Shown here piece by piece: positions 1-12,000 of a stretch of 64,000 nt of DNA. Origin of the DNA: Heliocidaris erythrogramma (taxonomy: Eukaryota > Echinodermata > Echinoidea > Camarodonta > Echinometridae); assembly GCA_025617745.1 (NCBI GenBank), contig CM046853.1, positions 58,675,233-58,739,232 of the forward strand, read 5' to 3'. Under the pieces are notes generated by a model. That model was not told the origin of the DNA. It was given only the letters and a program-made list of their open reading frames with translations, and did not search any database. How positions within the stretch are numbered: the first letter of the stretch is position 1; each line of letters opens with the position of its first letter. Both the position numbers and the translations under genes were made by a program.

Positions 1-700
1 TACAATGTGAAATACTCAATGGGAGATTGAGGTTGTAATTTGAATATATCCACTTATGAAACGAGTAAAAATGATGAAAATAATAGAACATGAGAGTATT
101 TATTATACGCGATATCAAGTGGGAAAACACAGGAGGCCAACCAAAATGACACAGGAGGCCAACCAAAATGACATCCCTTTATACCCGATTGCAAAGCATG
201 TTAAAACTTCACGTTGCATTGTAAAACAGTCAATGTGAGATTGAGGTTGTAATTTGAATGCTTCAACATATAAAACGAGTAAAAATGAACAAAATACTTA
301 GTAATAGATCATAAAAGCATTTATTATAAGAGCTGTAATAGGAAAACAAAGGAGGCTAACCAAAATGACACAGGAGGCCAACCAAAATGACATCCCTTTA
401 TACACAACTGCAAAGCATGTTAACACTTCACGATACAATGTGAAATACTCAATGGGAGAATGAGGCTGTAATTTGAATATATCCACTTATGAAACGAGTA
501 AAAATGATGAAAATAATAGAACATGAGAGTATTTATTATACACGAGATATCAAGTGGGAAAACACAGGAGGCCAACCAAAATGACATCCCTTTATACCCG
601 ATTGCAAAGCATGTTAAAACTTCACGATACAATGTGAAATAGTCAATGGGAGATTGAGGTTGTAATTTGAATATATCCACTCATGGAACGAGTAAAAAAA
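1..700. repeat. Tandem array, about 195-215 bp unit with a 22-bp subrepeat
   Basis: About three and a half copies of one unit start near 4, 217, 431 and 626, each opening with a variant of TGTGAAATACTCAATGG. Inside the unit a 22-bp subrepeat (ACAGGAGGCCAACCAAAATG plus AC) occurs twice in the first two units (129-172 and about 347-390) but once in the third (about 562-585). That accounts for the 20-bp difference in unit length. The array is cut by the window edge. Short open frames here are repeat-derived. Confidence 0.85.
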
Positions 701-861
701 ATGTTCAAAATAATATAAACAAAGGAAATCATTTTAAAAACGTAAGTATTCATTGTAATCAAATCACATCCGATAATTTGTTTCAGCAAACATTTTTTTT
801 TTAATGAGAAGAGAGAAAAAAATAATCGGGGAAAAAAGAGAAGATCCATGTTACCCCGCGT

Positions 862-905
862 CCCCCCCCCCCCCCCCCCCCCCCCCCCTTCAAAAAAAAA
901 AAAAT
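862..905. repeat. Poly-C then poly-A homopolymer tract
   Basis: A run of about 27 C is followed by CTT and a run of about 14 A, next to a tRNA-like segment. The A run may be the tail of the SINE on the minus strand read as T. Homopolymer lengths in this window are probably unreliable. Confidence 0.8.
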
Positions 906-988
906 ATGTCCGGAGATTCGAACCCACGGTCTTCCAATTATTGATGCACTTCGCCTTAACCTTTGTAGCTACGCTCACTACACAACGA
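905..988 (-). repeat. tRNA-like SINE head (degenerate)
   Basis: On the minus strand the segment reads like a tRNA: GTAGCTACAAAGGTTAAGGCG as a loose A box and GTGGGTTCGAATCTCC as a near-perfect B box (T-arm), followed by a homopolymer tail. The acceptor stem does not close, so this is read as a tRNA-derived SINE or tRNA pseudogene rather than a functional tRNA. Confidence 0.55.
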
Positions 989-1230
989 ATTTTGCGGAAA
1001 TAAAGCTTATATCCGAAAAGTTTAAGCGCAAGCTTATCTGCGCATGCGTATATACATATTCATAGTTTGTATTCTCATGAATATTAATGAGATTCCGCCA
1101 TTGTCATTTTGGTTGGCCTCTTTAAGTGTCTACCGCCTCGCTAGCGCTGGGGCCTCGCTACAGCACATGCGTACTTGAACTTGGAGATAATACTTGGAGG
1201 ACAAATCCCTGAGTTATTTTCATCTAGCAG

Positions 1231-1520
1231 ATGTAGTATCTCCCGTTGAATTACAATATGATGTTGAAAGTGATCAATATGCGCTGTCCCAGAAAGACTA
1301 TGATGCTCTTCTCTTGTTAAATTCTACATGTGTTTCTTCACCCCCACCATCTTCAACTGTCAGTAAAAATTCTTCCAGAAGGCTCCAAACAGCAGCAGAC
1401 GATGGGAGAAGGGTTGATGTAATCGTCAGTAGATCTGGGAGATCAAGGAAACAGGTCTCCTACTTATTTGAGTATATAAACGATAATCAAAGAAATCATA
1501 GTCTTTCTGTGACAAAAGAA
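1231..1520 (+). CDS. Possible exon of an unrecognised gene
   Basis: An open frame runs from about 1194 to 1526. It stops just after a strong splice donor (AAAT|GTGAGTAA, intron from 1521). A possible acceptor (ATTTTCATCTAGCAG) lies just before 1231. The frame has no in-frame ATG at its start, so it would be an internal exon. The product is rich in Ser, Asp and Leu, with a basic stretch GRSRKQVSYLFEY near its end. Codon use looks protein-like and differs from the repeats around it. No family is recognised and no partner exon is visible downstream, so the gene may start left of the window or the exon may be relict. Confidence 0.35.
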
Positions 1521-2014
1521 ATGTGAGTAAATCATGTTTATCTGTTTAACCTGTAGAAGTCTTGTTTTGTTGCTTGCCTGTTTAATTGGGGTTATTTATT
1601 TCAAACGCCATTAAGGGTATTGTACTTGGTACCTTGATAATTTATACGCCACTTAGGGTATTTTTGGATGGAGTGATGAGCGTGTTGACGCCATTTAGGG
1701 TATGTTTTTTCTGATGTGACGCCGTATAGAGGTGCAAATTAGACCTCGCGCGAAGTGCACGTGTGGACGAGCGTGCGTATAGGACATAATGTGGTGAGTG
1801 ACCCCTGGGGGGGGGGGGGGGGAGGGGGAAGGGGAGGGGGAGAGGGTTCCACTTCCCGAAGATTCGCTCTTTCGACGGTTCATAATTATTCCGAAACACA
1901 AATTTTCCAAATCGGGGGTTCGAATTGGATGCATTTAATTACCATGGTTCGTTACTCCGATTCACTGGCTTCTTAATTCAGAAGGATCGTATAATTTCGA
2001 AAATATGAAATAAC

Positions 2015-2300
2015 TAGTATAGGTTCATAATTCCGAAAATGAAATATGGTTCATTCTATTTCATTTTCAGAATTATGAACATTATTCGGGATCATGAACC
2101 CTTTTTCACATTGGAATTAAAATCATGATCACCCTTTTTCATTTTCGGAATTATGAACCATTTTTGGAATTGTGAACCTTCGAAATTACGAGCCTTCGGA
2201 GTATACGTAAGGGCCGTAGGAATAACCAAAAACGTATATAGGCACCTCCTTGAAAAAAACGAACCTTTGGAATTATGAGCCTTCAGAAAAACTTCCGGGA
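2015..2300. repeat. Array of GGAATTATGAACC motifs in both orientations
   Basis: The motif GGTTCATAATTCCGAAAATG occurs near 2022 and its inverse near 2060 and 2140. Shorter variants occur near 2092, 2165, 2195 and 2265, and an outlier near 1878. The pattern suggests a decayed satellite or the subterminal repeats of a mobile element. Confidence 0.6.
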
Positions 2301-2755
2301 TATGTTGACAGCGCCAGCGAGGGATCTGCATTTAAAAAAAAAATCAAAATTTTCCCGAAAAGTTAAAGTTTCATATAAGAGAAACTTTTTCAGACTATAA
2401 ACATTCTATACCTTTAAATCTTTTTAGGGAAATCTTCAAAGTTAAAAAGGAGAGACTTGATCTAGCTCGTCGGTACAGTCGATTCAAGGGCCGGTCTGTT
2501 TTACATGCATGGACATTTACACCTGCTTTATTGAACGACTCAATCCTTTATATCATGACAGCATTCATTTAAATGGACTTCGAACTCGTGGTCACTTATG
2601 AAAATAATGCACTGCAACGGAAACCTCCCAATTGCGGGTGTCCGACTTTTTATTTCACCTATAGAACCCATTGTACATATAGGCCTACCTGCGATGTATT
2701 TAAACAGGTAAATAAAATACCTGAATTAACAGTACAGTTACGGACTATGGGCCTA

Positions 2756-2888
2756 CTCTCTTAATTTCTAAGGCTTAAACCAGTGACAAAACAAGTCATA
2801 AGGGCTTGCTTTGTCACTGATTTAAAACTCTCTTGGACTTAAATATAAATCCTTTGGACTTAAAAATAAGTCTTAGAAATTAAGAGAG
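2756..2888. mobile_element. Hairpin MITE candidate, 133 bp
   Basis: The ends are inverted copies matching at 20 of 21 bases (CTCTCTTAATTTCTAAGGCTT against its inverse). A second inverted pair lies inside (AGTGACAAAACAAGT and CTTGCTTTGTCACT). No coding capacity. No clear target-site duplication was found. Confidence 0.55.
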
Positions 2889-3391
2889 ATGTGATATACA
2901 AATTGAACTTGTAACAACGTTTGAATGTGTCATTCTAGTCTGCATGGGCAATCATTTTTTAGCAGCGTCTAGAAACAATAATTATATAGTTCTTTTTGAT
3001 TAGTCAGAAAAGGCTTCTTGATTTTTTTCATGTGGATCGCTGATCAAATTTCAAAGAGGTCCATTCACATTACAATTAAATTACACAAATAAGTAAGATT
3101 TTCGAATTATCAGTTATTGAACTGCCAGATTTCATGAACTATAGCCTAGACTTTATATTTCCAAAAGACACCCCAGTCCGGTCCGGTAATATCAAAATGT
3201 GAGGGAGGGAGAGAGAGAGAGGGGGGGGGGGGTGGTAAGAACAAATCTCTTGAAGGATTAAAAAAAAATCACAATGTTACAAGGGCGTTCTTAGTCGCAA
3301 TTCATGTACACTTGCCGTTATATAAGAATTGCGATTGATTTGAATCAATCGAAAATTTACAGTCTCCTATTTCCTATGTATACAGAATTGC

Positions 3392-3644
3392 CAGTGGCGG
3401 ATCCAGGATTTTGTTAAAGGGGGAGGGGCACAAATCTCAGAAAATTTTCTGACAAGCAAACAAAAAAGGAAGGGTTATCAGATTCTTTTTGTCCAATTGT
3501 CCTCCAAAATTCCCTGAATAGCAAGAAAAAATCAGTTAAAAAAGTGGGGTAACATTTAAAAAAAAAAGGGGGGGCACAATGTAAATACCTCTTTAAAAGG
3601 GGGACACGGGCAAGAAATGACCCCCTCCCCCCAATCCGCCACTG
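3392..3644. mobile_element. Dispersed element with GGCGGATCC ends, copy 1
   Basis: It starts AGTGGCGGATCCAGGA and ends with the near-inverse AATCCGCCACTG. Between them lie G-rich and A-rich runs and the phrase TTCTGACAAGCAAA. The same end sequence and internal phrase recur near 27.8, 29.1 and 34.9 kb, so this is a dispersed non-autonomous repeat family. Confidence 0.65.
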
Positions 3645-3787
3645 CACAGTACTGTTGCGGATCACCGGCTTGGTGACAAGTTCATGTGTGTTTATGGGTA
3701 CCGTGTTTATGTTGCGCTCTAAATTAAATGAATGTCCCCCTCTTACGTTAAGTACCATACAGGACGTACGGTGCGTAAAGAAATAAC

Positions 3788-3823
3788 CACAGAACTCCAA
3801 AAGACGTCTTTTGGAGTTCTGTG
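3788..3823. mobile_element. 36-bp perfect palindrome with 8-bp target-site duplication
   Basis: The left half is CACAGAACTCCAAAAGAC and the right half is its exact inverse. It is flanked by identical 8-mers GAAATAAC at 3780-3787 and 3824-3831. A second copy with a different 8-mer lies at 36499-36531. An 8-bp duplication is typical of hAT-like transposition. The insert has room only for two terminal repeats. Confidence 0.75.
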
Positions 3824-3979
3824 GAAATAACTCGCCTTCCTTTCATCATCATCGCTGAAGGAATTTTGTTGTACATGTCACATCGACGTACTAAAACAGG
3901 TCATGAAAATATGACCAATTGTTTATCAAATTCTCTTGACGTGCCTTACTTACAGGATGAGAAGGCCGGGTACTTAAAT

Positions 3980-4456
3980 TGTCATACAGTGTACTAGCAG
4001 ACCCTTCCCCCTCCCCCTTCATTTTGGGCTGGCTTGTGTTTCTGTGCATATGTGGCTTGTGTTTCTTGTGTTGTTTTGTGATTTTATCCCGTCCTCTGTC
4101 CTGTCCTTTCTTTTTGTCATGTCGAACTGTGCCACATTGTCTTTTGTGTCTTTTCCATCTTCACCTCTTTCACTTACTTGTATCCTGGATTATACCAGTA
4201 AGTGATCTTGTTTTCCCCGTAATACCTTTTGTAAATACATCTCACTGTCAGATGCACTTATTGCATCTATTTTTTTTCCGTGTTAATTGGAAATAGTTAC
4301 TAACATGCCATGAGGGGCCTTAATTTTACAAGCATTGCTTTCACCAAGGTCTCCTCGTCTTTCTTTTCAACTATTTACAGTATAAAAATTTTGCATTGTT
4401 CATTTGTCGTACCTACACTATATAAACTTGAAACTTGAAACTTGAACTTGAAACGA
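3980..4456 (+). mobile_element. Possible 3' tail of a non-LTR retrotransposon
   Basis: A T- and C-rich segment ends in a run of AAACTTG units (about 4425-4454), the kind of short tandem tail that some LINEs leave at the 3' end. No reverse transcriptase frame is present. The call rests only on the tail. Confidence 0.35.
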
Positions 4457-7400
4457 AGGCATAGCAAGAGATTAGAGAAGATTATATCATCTTCTGTCAA
4501 CCAACTCATTCTGCTTCAGATTATCACATTCAATGAAAAAATACAATCTACTCCCATGCCCATCACAGTAACCACGTTCTATGTCCGAACTATTTCATTC
4601 ATTTTTATTTTTAAATTACTCTTTTATTCTTAAATTTTTTTCTCTTTTTGCAGACATTTTCTGTAGCATGCAATATGGTGCTTCAGCAATTTTATATCTC
4701 AAAGGAAATAAATTAATAAAATAAAAACAGACCTCTTAATCCTCTGTCACTACTTACATCATGAACATTGGTGTTAAAGAAAACAAACGCACAGACTGCA
4801 TTTTGTCCACATTCACATACAGGTACTCATACACCACACATATTTACTAAAAATAATAAGTACAACACACCGCTTTTACTAGTCAAGTACACATTTCCCA
4901 TCCATAATTTATTTTCTATTCAATAAGAAAACAAACCGCTAGATGTATAAGTGTGAATGCATGTCAGCAATGCCGTATATCTTACAGTAAAAGATAGTGT
5001 ACATGTTCCTGACTAGCAAATCACAGAATATTTAGTGGTAGACTTTGGATAGGTGAAAATATATTCTCAGTGTAACACATGGTATGACAGCACTGCTGGT
5101 AACCATTTAAAAAGATGTGTACACACATCATGTGCTTGTAATGCGCATTACAGTACAACCATGTGAATGTACGATAAGAACTCTCTTAAAACATTAAAAT
5201 AAGATTACATCTTTATACATGTACAAGTACAACAGCATGAAAATTTTTCTTCAACCAGTGCCGGAAACAACTGACCCAACATTTTCTTTAATAGTATTCC
5301 AAACCCTCAAAAAAATGTTTCAATTTTTTTTTTCTATGTGTTTCTCTCCTAACTCCAAAAGACTGCTAAGATGAACACACACAAACATCCTTTTGCAATC
5401 AAACAATTATTTACACAACGCTTATTTACAATACGACATGGTTAAATTTGCTGTATTCATCAGGTTGTTCATATCGCACTTTCCTACCAGTTCTGTCTCC
5501 CTCACCCTAGCATCTCAATGATTCCATACATTGGAAAAAAACCTCTATCAACTAGCCGATTTGTTTCCCCCTGCCGTGTTAATGTTTCATACCACAATAG
5601 CATGCCAGGCTATGTACAAATAACTGGTAGGCACGCATCATTTCTTTTTTTCTGTAATGTCATATTTACATGCACGAAGCTCAACACATGGTTTACATGA
5701 TGGAGATCTACAGGGTCTAACCTGCCTCAACCTGATCAATACCTATATGTACATGCACTTTATACAAAAGTATTCATTTACATGGCTTTAATGTACAATG
5801 TAACTGTGTACAGCTGAATTCCTGGTCCTTAAATTGTAGTACATTTTTTAAGTCTCTTCTCAATGAAATATTTCACTAGGACATCTTCCTTCTCTAATTA
5901 GCTTCATATAACATTATCAGAACATCCTCAAGAACACACATGTAATATGTCATGCTACAGATCATCTTCTTCCTTATAGAATTTAGTGTAAGTATAATTG
6001 ATAATAAACTAACACTTTACAGTTTATATAGCAAAATAAAAATCTCTACCAAAAGGGCAATTTCACATGGGGAAGGTCACAGGAAAGATCTGCACAATCA
6101 TTTCAATTCACAAGATTGTGTTGGGTTTTTTAAAGTTGAAACTTTATTATATATATATTTTTTAGTTTCACCATGTTTATGTCTTCTAAGAGCAAATATA
6201 GTATTTCCACATTATCAACTGACCCTATAACAGTTTATCTTTCAGTTCAAAACTAATGCTAATCCATACCACGTATAGCAAAAAAACTAGTGAATTCTGT
6301 TGCCATCCATGTGAAATTGCTCAATATCTAAAAGTCATTTATGATGCTACAAAACATAAAATAACATAACAATGTGCATTACTGGAATATAGAGTGAATA
6401 TGAATATGAAGCATATTTTCCTCTTTTTTTTTTTTACTTAGGTTTTAGAATACAAAATAATTTACCATAAATATTTTTGAAGCATTTGAGCTTAGCAAGA
6501 TTTTATAAGTGGTTTGTTTTGGGTTTTTTTGGTTAATCAGTCGACATAAAATTTAAATCATACAGGGAAATACAACATTGCACTTATCAGTGCATTTGAA
6601 AAGAAATGACAAGGGAATCACTTTGCTCGGATCAAATTTCATACAAAGGTATATAATGTCAACACATAATTGTACTAGTATGCTTTATCAAACAAGCATT
6701 TCCAAATCCAAATATTCATTCATTACAACCTTGTAGTCCTCTGTCAAGTTATTAAACAATCATTTTCTGAACATTTGCACTACTGTGCCTTTAAAAACGT
6801 ATTAGTGTAAAATAATACATATTTCTTTTCAAACTCACTATCACCAAAGTAATGAATTACAAACACACATGTCAACAAATACAAACAGAATACAGTGGAA
6901 ATAAATGATGTTCCAAGCATTTTTAAAAGTACATGTATCCTCAAAAGTCAATCTTGGTGATGACAAGGAAAAGGCTACAGATTTCTGGGCTCACAGCAAT
7001 CAAGTAATTCTTTCCAACCAGATACCCAATTTTCAACATATCTCGATCAAGAGTGGCAAACACAGATGTCTCGCTGAAGGACAACAGTGGCATGCAAATG
7101 CTCCCACCTACAACATACAGCTCTAGTCAAGTTTTCAAAGTCAATGTACATGACTACAGCTCCTCATGTCCAAAGTGGTCTCAACCATTCCATGTACATC
7201 TACATGTACATGTACATTCCATTCCAACATTGTACTGACTTGGGTTATTGAGGTATATTTACTGATAAATGAAACCTTAAATTGAAAGATAATTGGCTAC
7301 AGAGTAGATGATTCATTGCAAAATTTACTTTCTCTATGAACTTACAGTAGGTATTTTTCGGACATTTTCCTAACAGGACATAAAATGTTGCTATAACTTG

Positions 7401-8300
7401 CAAATTTTTCTTAATAATATTTTAAGCCCTTACAAATCAACAATATTGTTCACCATCAAGTAGAACTTCTTGTACAAATAATTGTAAATATAAAATAATG
7501 AACTCCTCAATCCCATTCAGCGCAAGCAGAGGTCTTTTTGTAATTCTACTAATGCCTAATGACAAAATTGCTTTCAAAATGTTCAAAATAAGTCTAATTA
7601 ACCTCTTTTCTTTCTCATTTATTGACCTTGGTGAAATGCTATTAATCTATGCGACGTACACCAAAATTAATACAAAGCACATTGATGTCATTTAATCTGA
7701 CAAATTAGACAAAATATTTTTGTCCCCCCCCCCTCCCCGCTAACCATGTGATATATAGGTGACATCCACTTATATTTTATGGAATTTTATGCATTATACT
7801 ACCTCTCAGGAGTGTGAACATACATTTATATATGTATTCATTCAGACTCCACCTCATATAGTGAGCACATGATTCCACAAAGGAATCACCCTGGACTCTT
7901 TGATGGATGCTGACATAGAGGTACTGTACTTAAGTTATCAAAATGCTATCTTGAATTGATATTGCTAAAGTGACCAAATAATGAATGCATAATTAAAGAC
8001 CATGCTAATGCAAGAAGCAGGTTTTCCAACTTGGATTAGTACAAGATTTTACCTGTTTTTGTTTTGTTCAATGTGTGCTTTCATATTGACCATTCTTTCC
8101 AAGAATATGAAATACTAGATAAGGTTCAACAAATTATCAACCCTGCTGAAACTGTGCTACAGACAGAATAGAATCGATCACCATCATTTCACAAATAGTG
8201 CAAAGTATGCTTATAAGTGCAAATAAAATACTCTAACCAACACCTGCATGTACGCCTAGCCCATTACAATACAGCATACACTTCATTGGACAACTTTCGT
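4457..8300 (-). other. Probable KANSL1 3' UTR and downstream DNA
   Basis: AT-rich, without convincing coding sequence on either strand. It lies directly downstream of the KANSL1 stop codon on the minus strand. Several AATAAA hexamers occur on the minus strand, so the cleavage site cannot be chosen by eye. The motif TACATGTACATG recurs, for example at 7195-7215. Confidence 0.4.
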
Positions 8301-9023
8301 TCACCTTTTGGCAAGCTTCAGAACTAAGCTTTCACTCATGGTTGAGCCTTCTAGCTTTCGTGATCGCTGCTGATCTTCCACAACAGTCCACTCTGGATCA
8401 TTTGGATCATCTACTTCCATTGGTTCACCTTCTGAATTCTCTCCATCTGACATGTAGAGATTCATCTCCTGGGATTCTGTCCTTGAAATCACACTCTCTG
8501 AATGTGTGGCATTGCTAGCACGTGAGCTGGGTCGGGTTGAGGGTTCCGATTCTGGATAGGGATACGTAGCTATCTCTTCCATGTCGTTGTTGTTCAGTGG
8601 AAATTGTCTCTTTACCCAAGTCAAATTGTTCAAAGGGACAGGGGCCTCGAGTTGCTTTGGTGTTTGCACTTCACTCATACTTGATGACCTGCGACGGTTT
8701 AAGGCACTGAAACGCAGTGACCGACTTCCACTCAGGTTGAAGACATTACTGCTGGTACTGCTGCTTGATAATTGGTCAGGAGTTGTAATTGGGGATGGAC
8801 TAGGTGTTGGAGATGATGTCGATGACTGCCTCCCGGTTGATAGCTGATCTAGATGAAGATCTGGTGACAGAGGATCTGTGACACTGCCAATGCTACTGTT
8901 CCTAGATCGTCTAGATCTCCGTCCAGGTTTGCCATGATCCACAAAGCTCACCATAAACTTCTGCTTCTCCAGGCATTCGCAAGGCTCATGGCGCTCAAGA
9001 AACTCATAATCTGACAGGATTTC
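8301..9023 (-). CDS. KANSL1 coding exon 7 (end of PEHE and C-terminus)
   Basis: Acceptor CCCCCCTACAG. It encodes EILSDYEFLERHEPCECLEK, the end of the PEHE region, then RRSRRSRNSS and a long Ser/Pro-rich tail. Near the end LTWVKRQFPL parallels the PWERRTFPL motif near the human C-terminus. The stop codon is at 8301-8303. Confidence 0.9.
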   Translation of the reverse strand, partial: EILSDYEFLERHEPCECLEKQKFMVSFVDHGKPGRRSRRSRNSSIGSVTDPLSPDLHLDQLSTGRQSSTSSPTPSPSPITTPDQLSSSSTSSNVFNLSGSRSLRFSALNRRRSSSMSEVQTPKQLEAPVPLNNLTWVKRQFPLNNNDMEEIATYPYPESEPSTRPSSRASNATHSESVISRTESQEMNLYMSDGENSEGEPMEVDDPNDPEWTVVEDQQRSRKLEGSTMSESLVLKLAKR

Positions 9024-12000
9024 CTGTAGGGGGGAATGAGTATACAAACTTAAATATCAACTTGGAAACGACTGTGTAACTAACAAAAAAAAAAGAAAAT
9101 CAAACAGCTCCATGTGTAACTGTGCATGTGTAACTGTACATGAAGCACTAAAATAAACATACATGTACACCACTGACCGTGCTAGGTAAATATTCATAAA
9201 ATGTGAGGAACACTAACTGGCACATACTAAGTTCCACAAAGGGCAAGCCTTGTCAATTTGAGACACGGTTAAGGAAGTAGGTAAACAGGATTTCTTCAGA
9301 CTGTGAATAGGGTTGAATTCAAGTTATTATTAGAGGTTTGGTAAGCCAAATAGTATTTGTAATGTAGGATTTAAATCAATAGTAAGACATAGAATTTTAA
9401 GCTGTGGCAGATTTTTTTGAACCTCCTACTGGGATCTAAATGGTCTTTGTTTCATTGTTTTCTTCTGTATTCAATTCCAGTACAGAGTATTTAAAATTCA
9501 AAAAGACTAACACACTGACACAGCATTGTCTATACATGACTACCGGCCCAATGGAATCTGGACTTTCATTATACAGGGCTCAACCAGTGTGGTCCCCGAA
9601 CAAAAAAAAATTAAAAATTGCAACTGGGAAGGTGTATAAATTGATGTGTGCGAAGCGCAAAGTCCTTATGGCCAGGGTCCAGAGCCCGCTTGAAGGCCCT
9701 GGAAGCTCTGTGGTTCTCATAGGCTCTTTTGTGCAATCTCAGCCATATTTTGAAGCACTTCAAAATAATTTGATGACTAATATTTCATAAATAATTTGGT
9801 TGAAAAATTATTATTTATCAAATTTTAACCTGTTGCTGAATTTCAAACCTGTAGTTTCAAAATTCAAGCTTGTCACTATTACATATTAATACCCTCGTGG
9901 ACCACCCTGGCTCAACACTAAAGTCAGTCCAGGGGCCCCGTTTTCATAAAACTTATTATAAGCTACTGAAATCCTTGCATTTTATTGGCCGAGAACAAAT
10001 TTGTTATAGATTTTTGACAGTTGTTATTGATAACAAATTTTATGAAACAGGGCCCAGTAGTCAATGGCCTCCTCCATATTCATTTTGAACTACAGGATTC
10101 CAAATGTGTCAACAGGGACCGACAGTACTTGACGTGAAACCCTTGAACTTAAATCCAGACCCAAGTAAAGAGAAAGTTTGTGTGGAGCAATGAGTGAACA
10201 CAAAATTGTGTTTCACAAGTAATACTCATACACTTAAGCAATTTCCTTTTAACTTATCACATGAAGGACCTTCTAAAACTGCAATAGTTTTATCTACAAT
10301 GAACAGGATACATGACTGCATATTAACATTACACTCCTTCTGAATCAGACTTACATATTTGCCGTTAAAGTTACTTAATTACCTTTTTCAATATTTCATG
10401 GAGCAAGAACATTTTCCAACTTAAAGGGCAATCCAACCTTGGTAACAAGATGATTTGTGTGAAAGCAGAAAAATAAAAACAGGATGGTGAAAATTTGAAA
10501 GAAAACGGACAGGGACTAAGAAAATTATGGATGTTTGAAAAATGAGATCACTACATCTATGTGAATCTCAAATTGGCAATTTGGTGAGTCGATTGTGACA
10601 TTTTTGTGGACAACTCTCGCGTTTGTCGTACACAAAAATATCATTAATTTGGGGCAGTACTCAAAATATATGGGAGAGAGCATATTGTTATAGGTCCTCA
10701 TGAAAGAATAAGATCCTACCACGTAATACATTTTTCAAAAAGTGATATTTTGTCATTTTGTGTGTTGGAGCGAATGGGGGAGTTGTCCATAGCTACATCA
10801 GTGACATTACATGTACCTATTCAGCCAACTTGAAATTCCCATATGTATAGTGATTACAACTTTCAAAAATTCATTTCTTATCGCTTGTCCGATTTCATTC
10901 AAACTTTCACCAATCTGCTTCTCTGATTTTTCCTCTTTCTTTCAAAGCAACTTGCTATTAAGGTTCGATTTCCCTTTTAGTACTCCACTCCTTCATTATC
11001 TCTTTAAACAAAGTCACAAACAAAATCATTGTTCAGATCTTGTCTTAACTCTTCTATTTTTTTACTAATTCTAAACCTCCATATATAGCACAATCGACAG
11101 GCAAGCAGGCATGCATATGACGCACTAAGCAGTTTTGTAAAGCAGACTGTAATTACTGCAATACTGCAGCTGCTGACCCAACTCTGTGTGATGGATTTGT
11201 AACTAAGACCCCTGTTACACCAAAATCCTAAGAAGACTTGGGCGCCCCAAGACTGGTCTCGGGTAGGTATTTCGGTGTAACAGGGGTAAAAGCCCGCCCC
11301 CCGAAACATGATTAACTTGAAATACATTTCCCTTGTCTTTCAATCTATTAAAAACCTACTAAATACCTTGCAGTATGTGGAAGCAATATACAATTAACAT
11401 TAATGTATATTAAGTTTTCACATCAGGTGTAATTTGAATGACCTAATATTGGCATCAACCCTCCATGCAACAGAAGGATGACTATCTGTAGAAAAGTTAG
11501 TGCTAAACTTAAAAACATGTCAATGTTACAATACTTCATCAGCAGCGAGGGTGCAATGATATTGGGATACAATACACTCCAGACATACAGGCACACAACA
11601 TGTGCCTCTGACCCAACTACAAGTACATATATTGGGTTTTCATGTGCATATATAGATCATAATTTGAGAGTTTCGAGAGATGACTGAAGGAATTAATTCT
11701 AGCAGGGATTTCCCTTCGTTGAAATACAAAGATGTAAACTTGTATCACTCTAGAATGCAGGCGTCTTACAACTATTTCCTAGTGGCATGAGTAATCAATG
11801 AAAAACTGTGACTCATACAGACTGTAGTAATATTGCTGGTTGTTGGCTATGTCCCTGCACTACCCTGTACCCTTATGCATTCCATCAGCTTGTTCAGCTA
11901 AAATAGTGTGCCATGTGCAAAGCATATTTTATGAACCAAAATGTTGAACTGTCATGAAACTTTGCTACAATTAAATTTCCCAGCAGTAAGTAGAAGACAT

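Larger units (their letters stand above)
1521..3390. other. Non-coding, with short repeats
   Basis: No supported exon. It contains a poly-G run (about 1807-1822), an array of the motif GGAATTATGAACC in both orientations (2015-2310), and a 133-bp hairpin element (2756-2888). A GA/G-rich run lies at about 3200-3231. Confidence 0.6.

Noticed and set aside
905-988. Functional tRNA gene
   Set aside because: The B box is good, but the acceptor and anticodon stems do not pair. Adjacent homopolymer tail points to a SINE. The same holds for 29978-30055, 57465-57540 and 58153-58212.
1642-1976. Overlapping frames with Pro- and Gly-runs
   Set aside because: They are created by a poly-G tract, with opposing frames on both strands and no domain.
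5345-5370. AACTCCAAAAGAC near 5350 as a third copy of the micro-palindrome
   Set aside because: Only one half-arm matches, there is no inverse half and no duplication. Probably chance.
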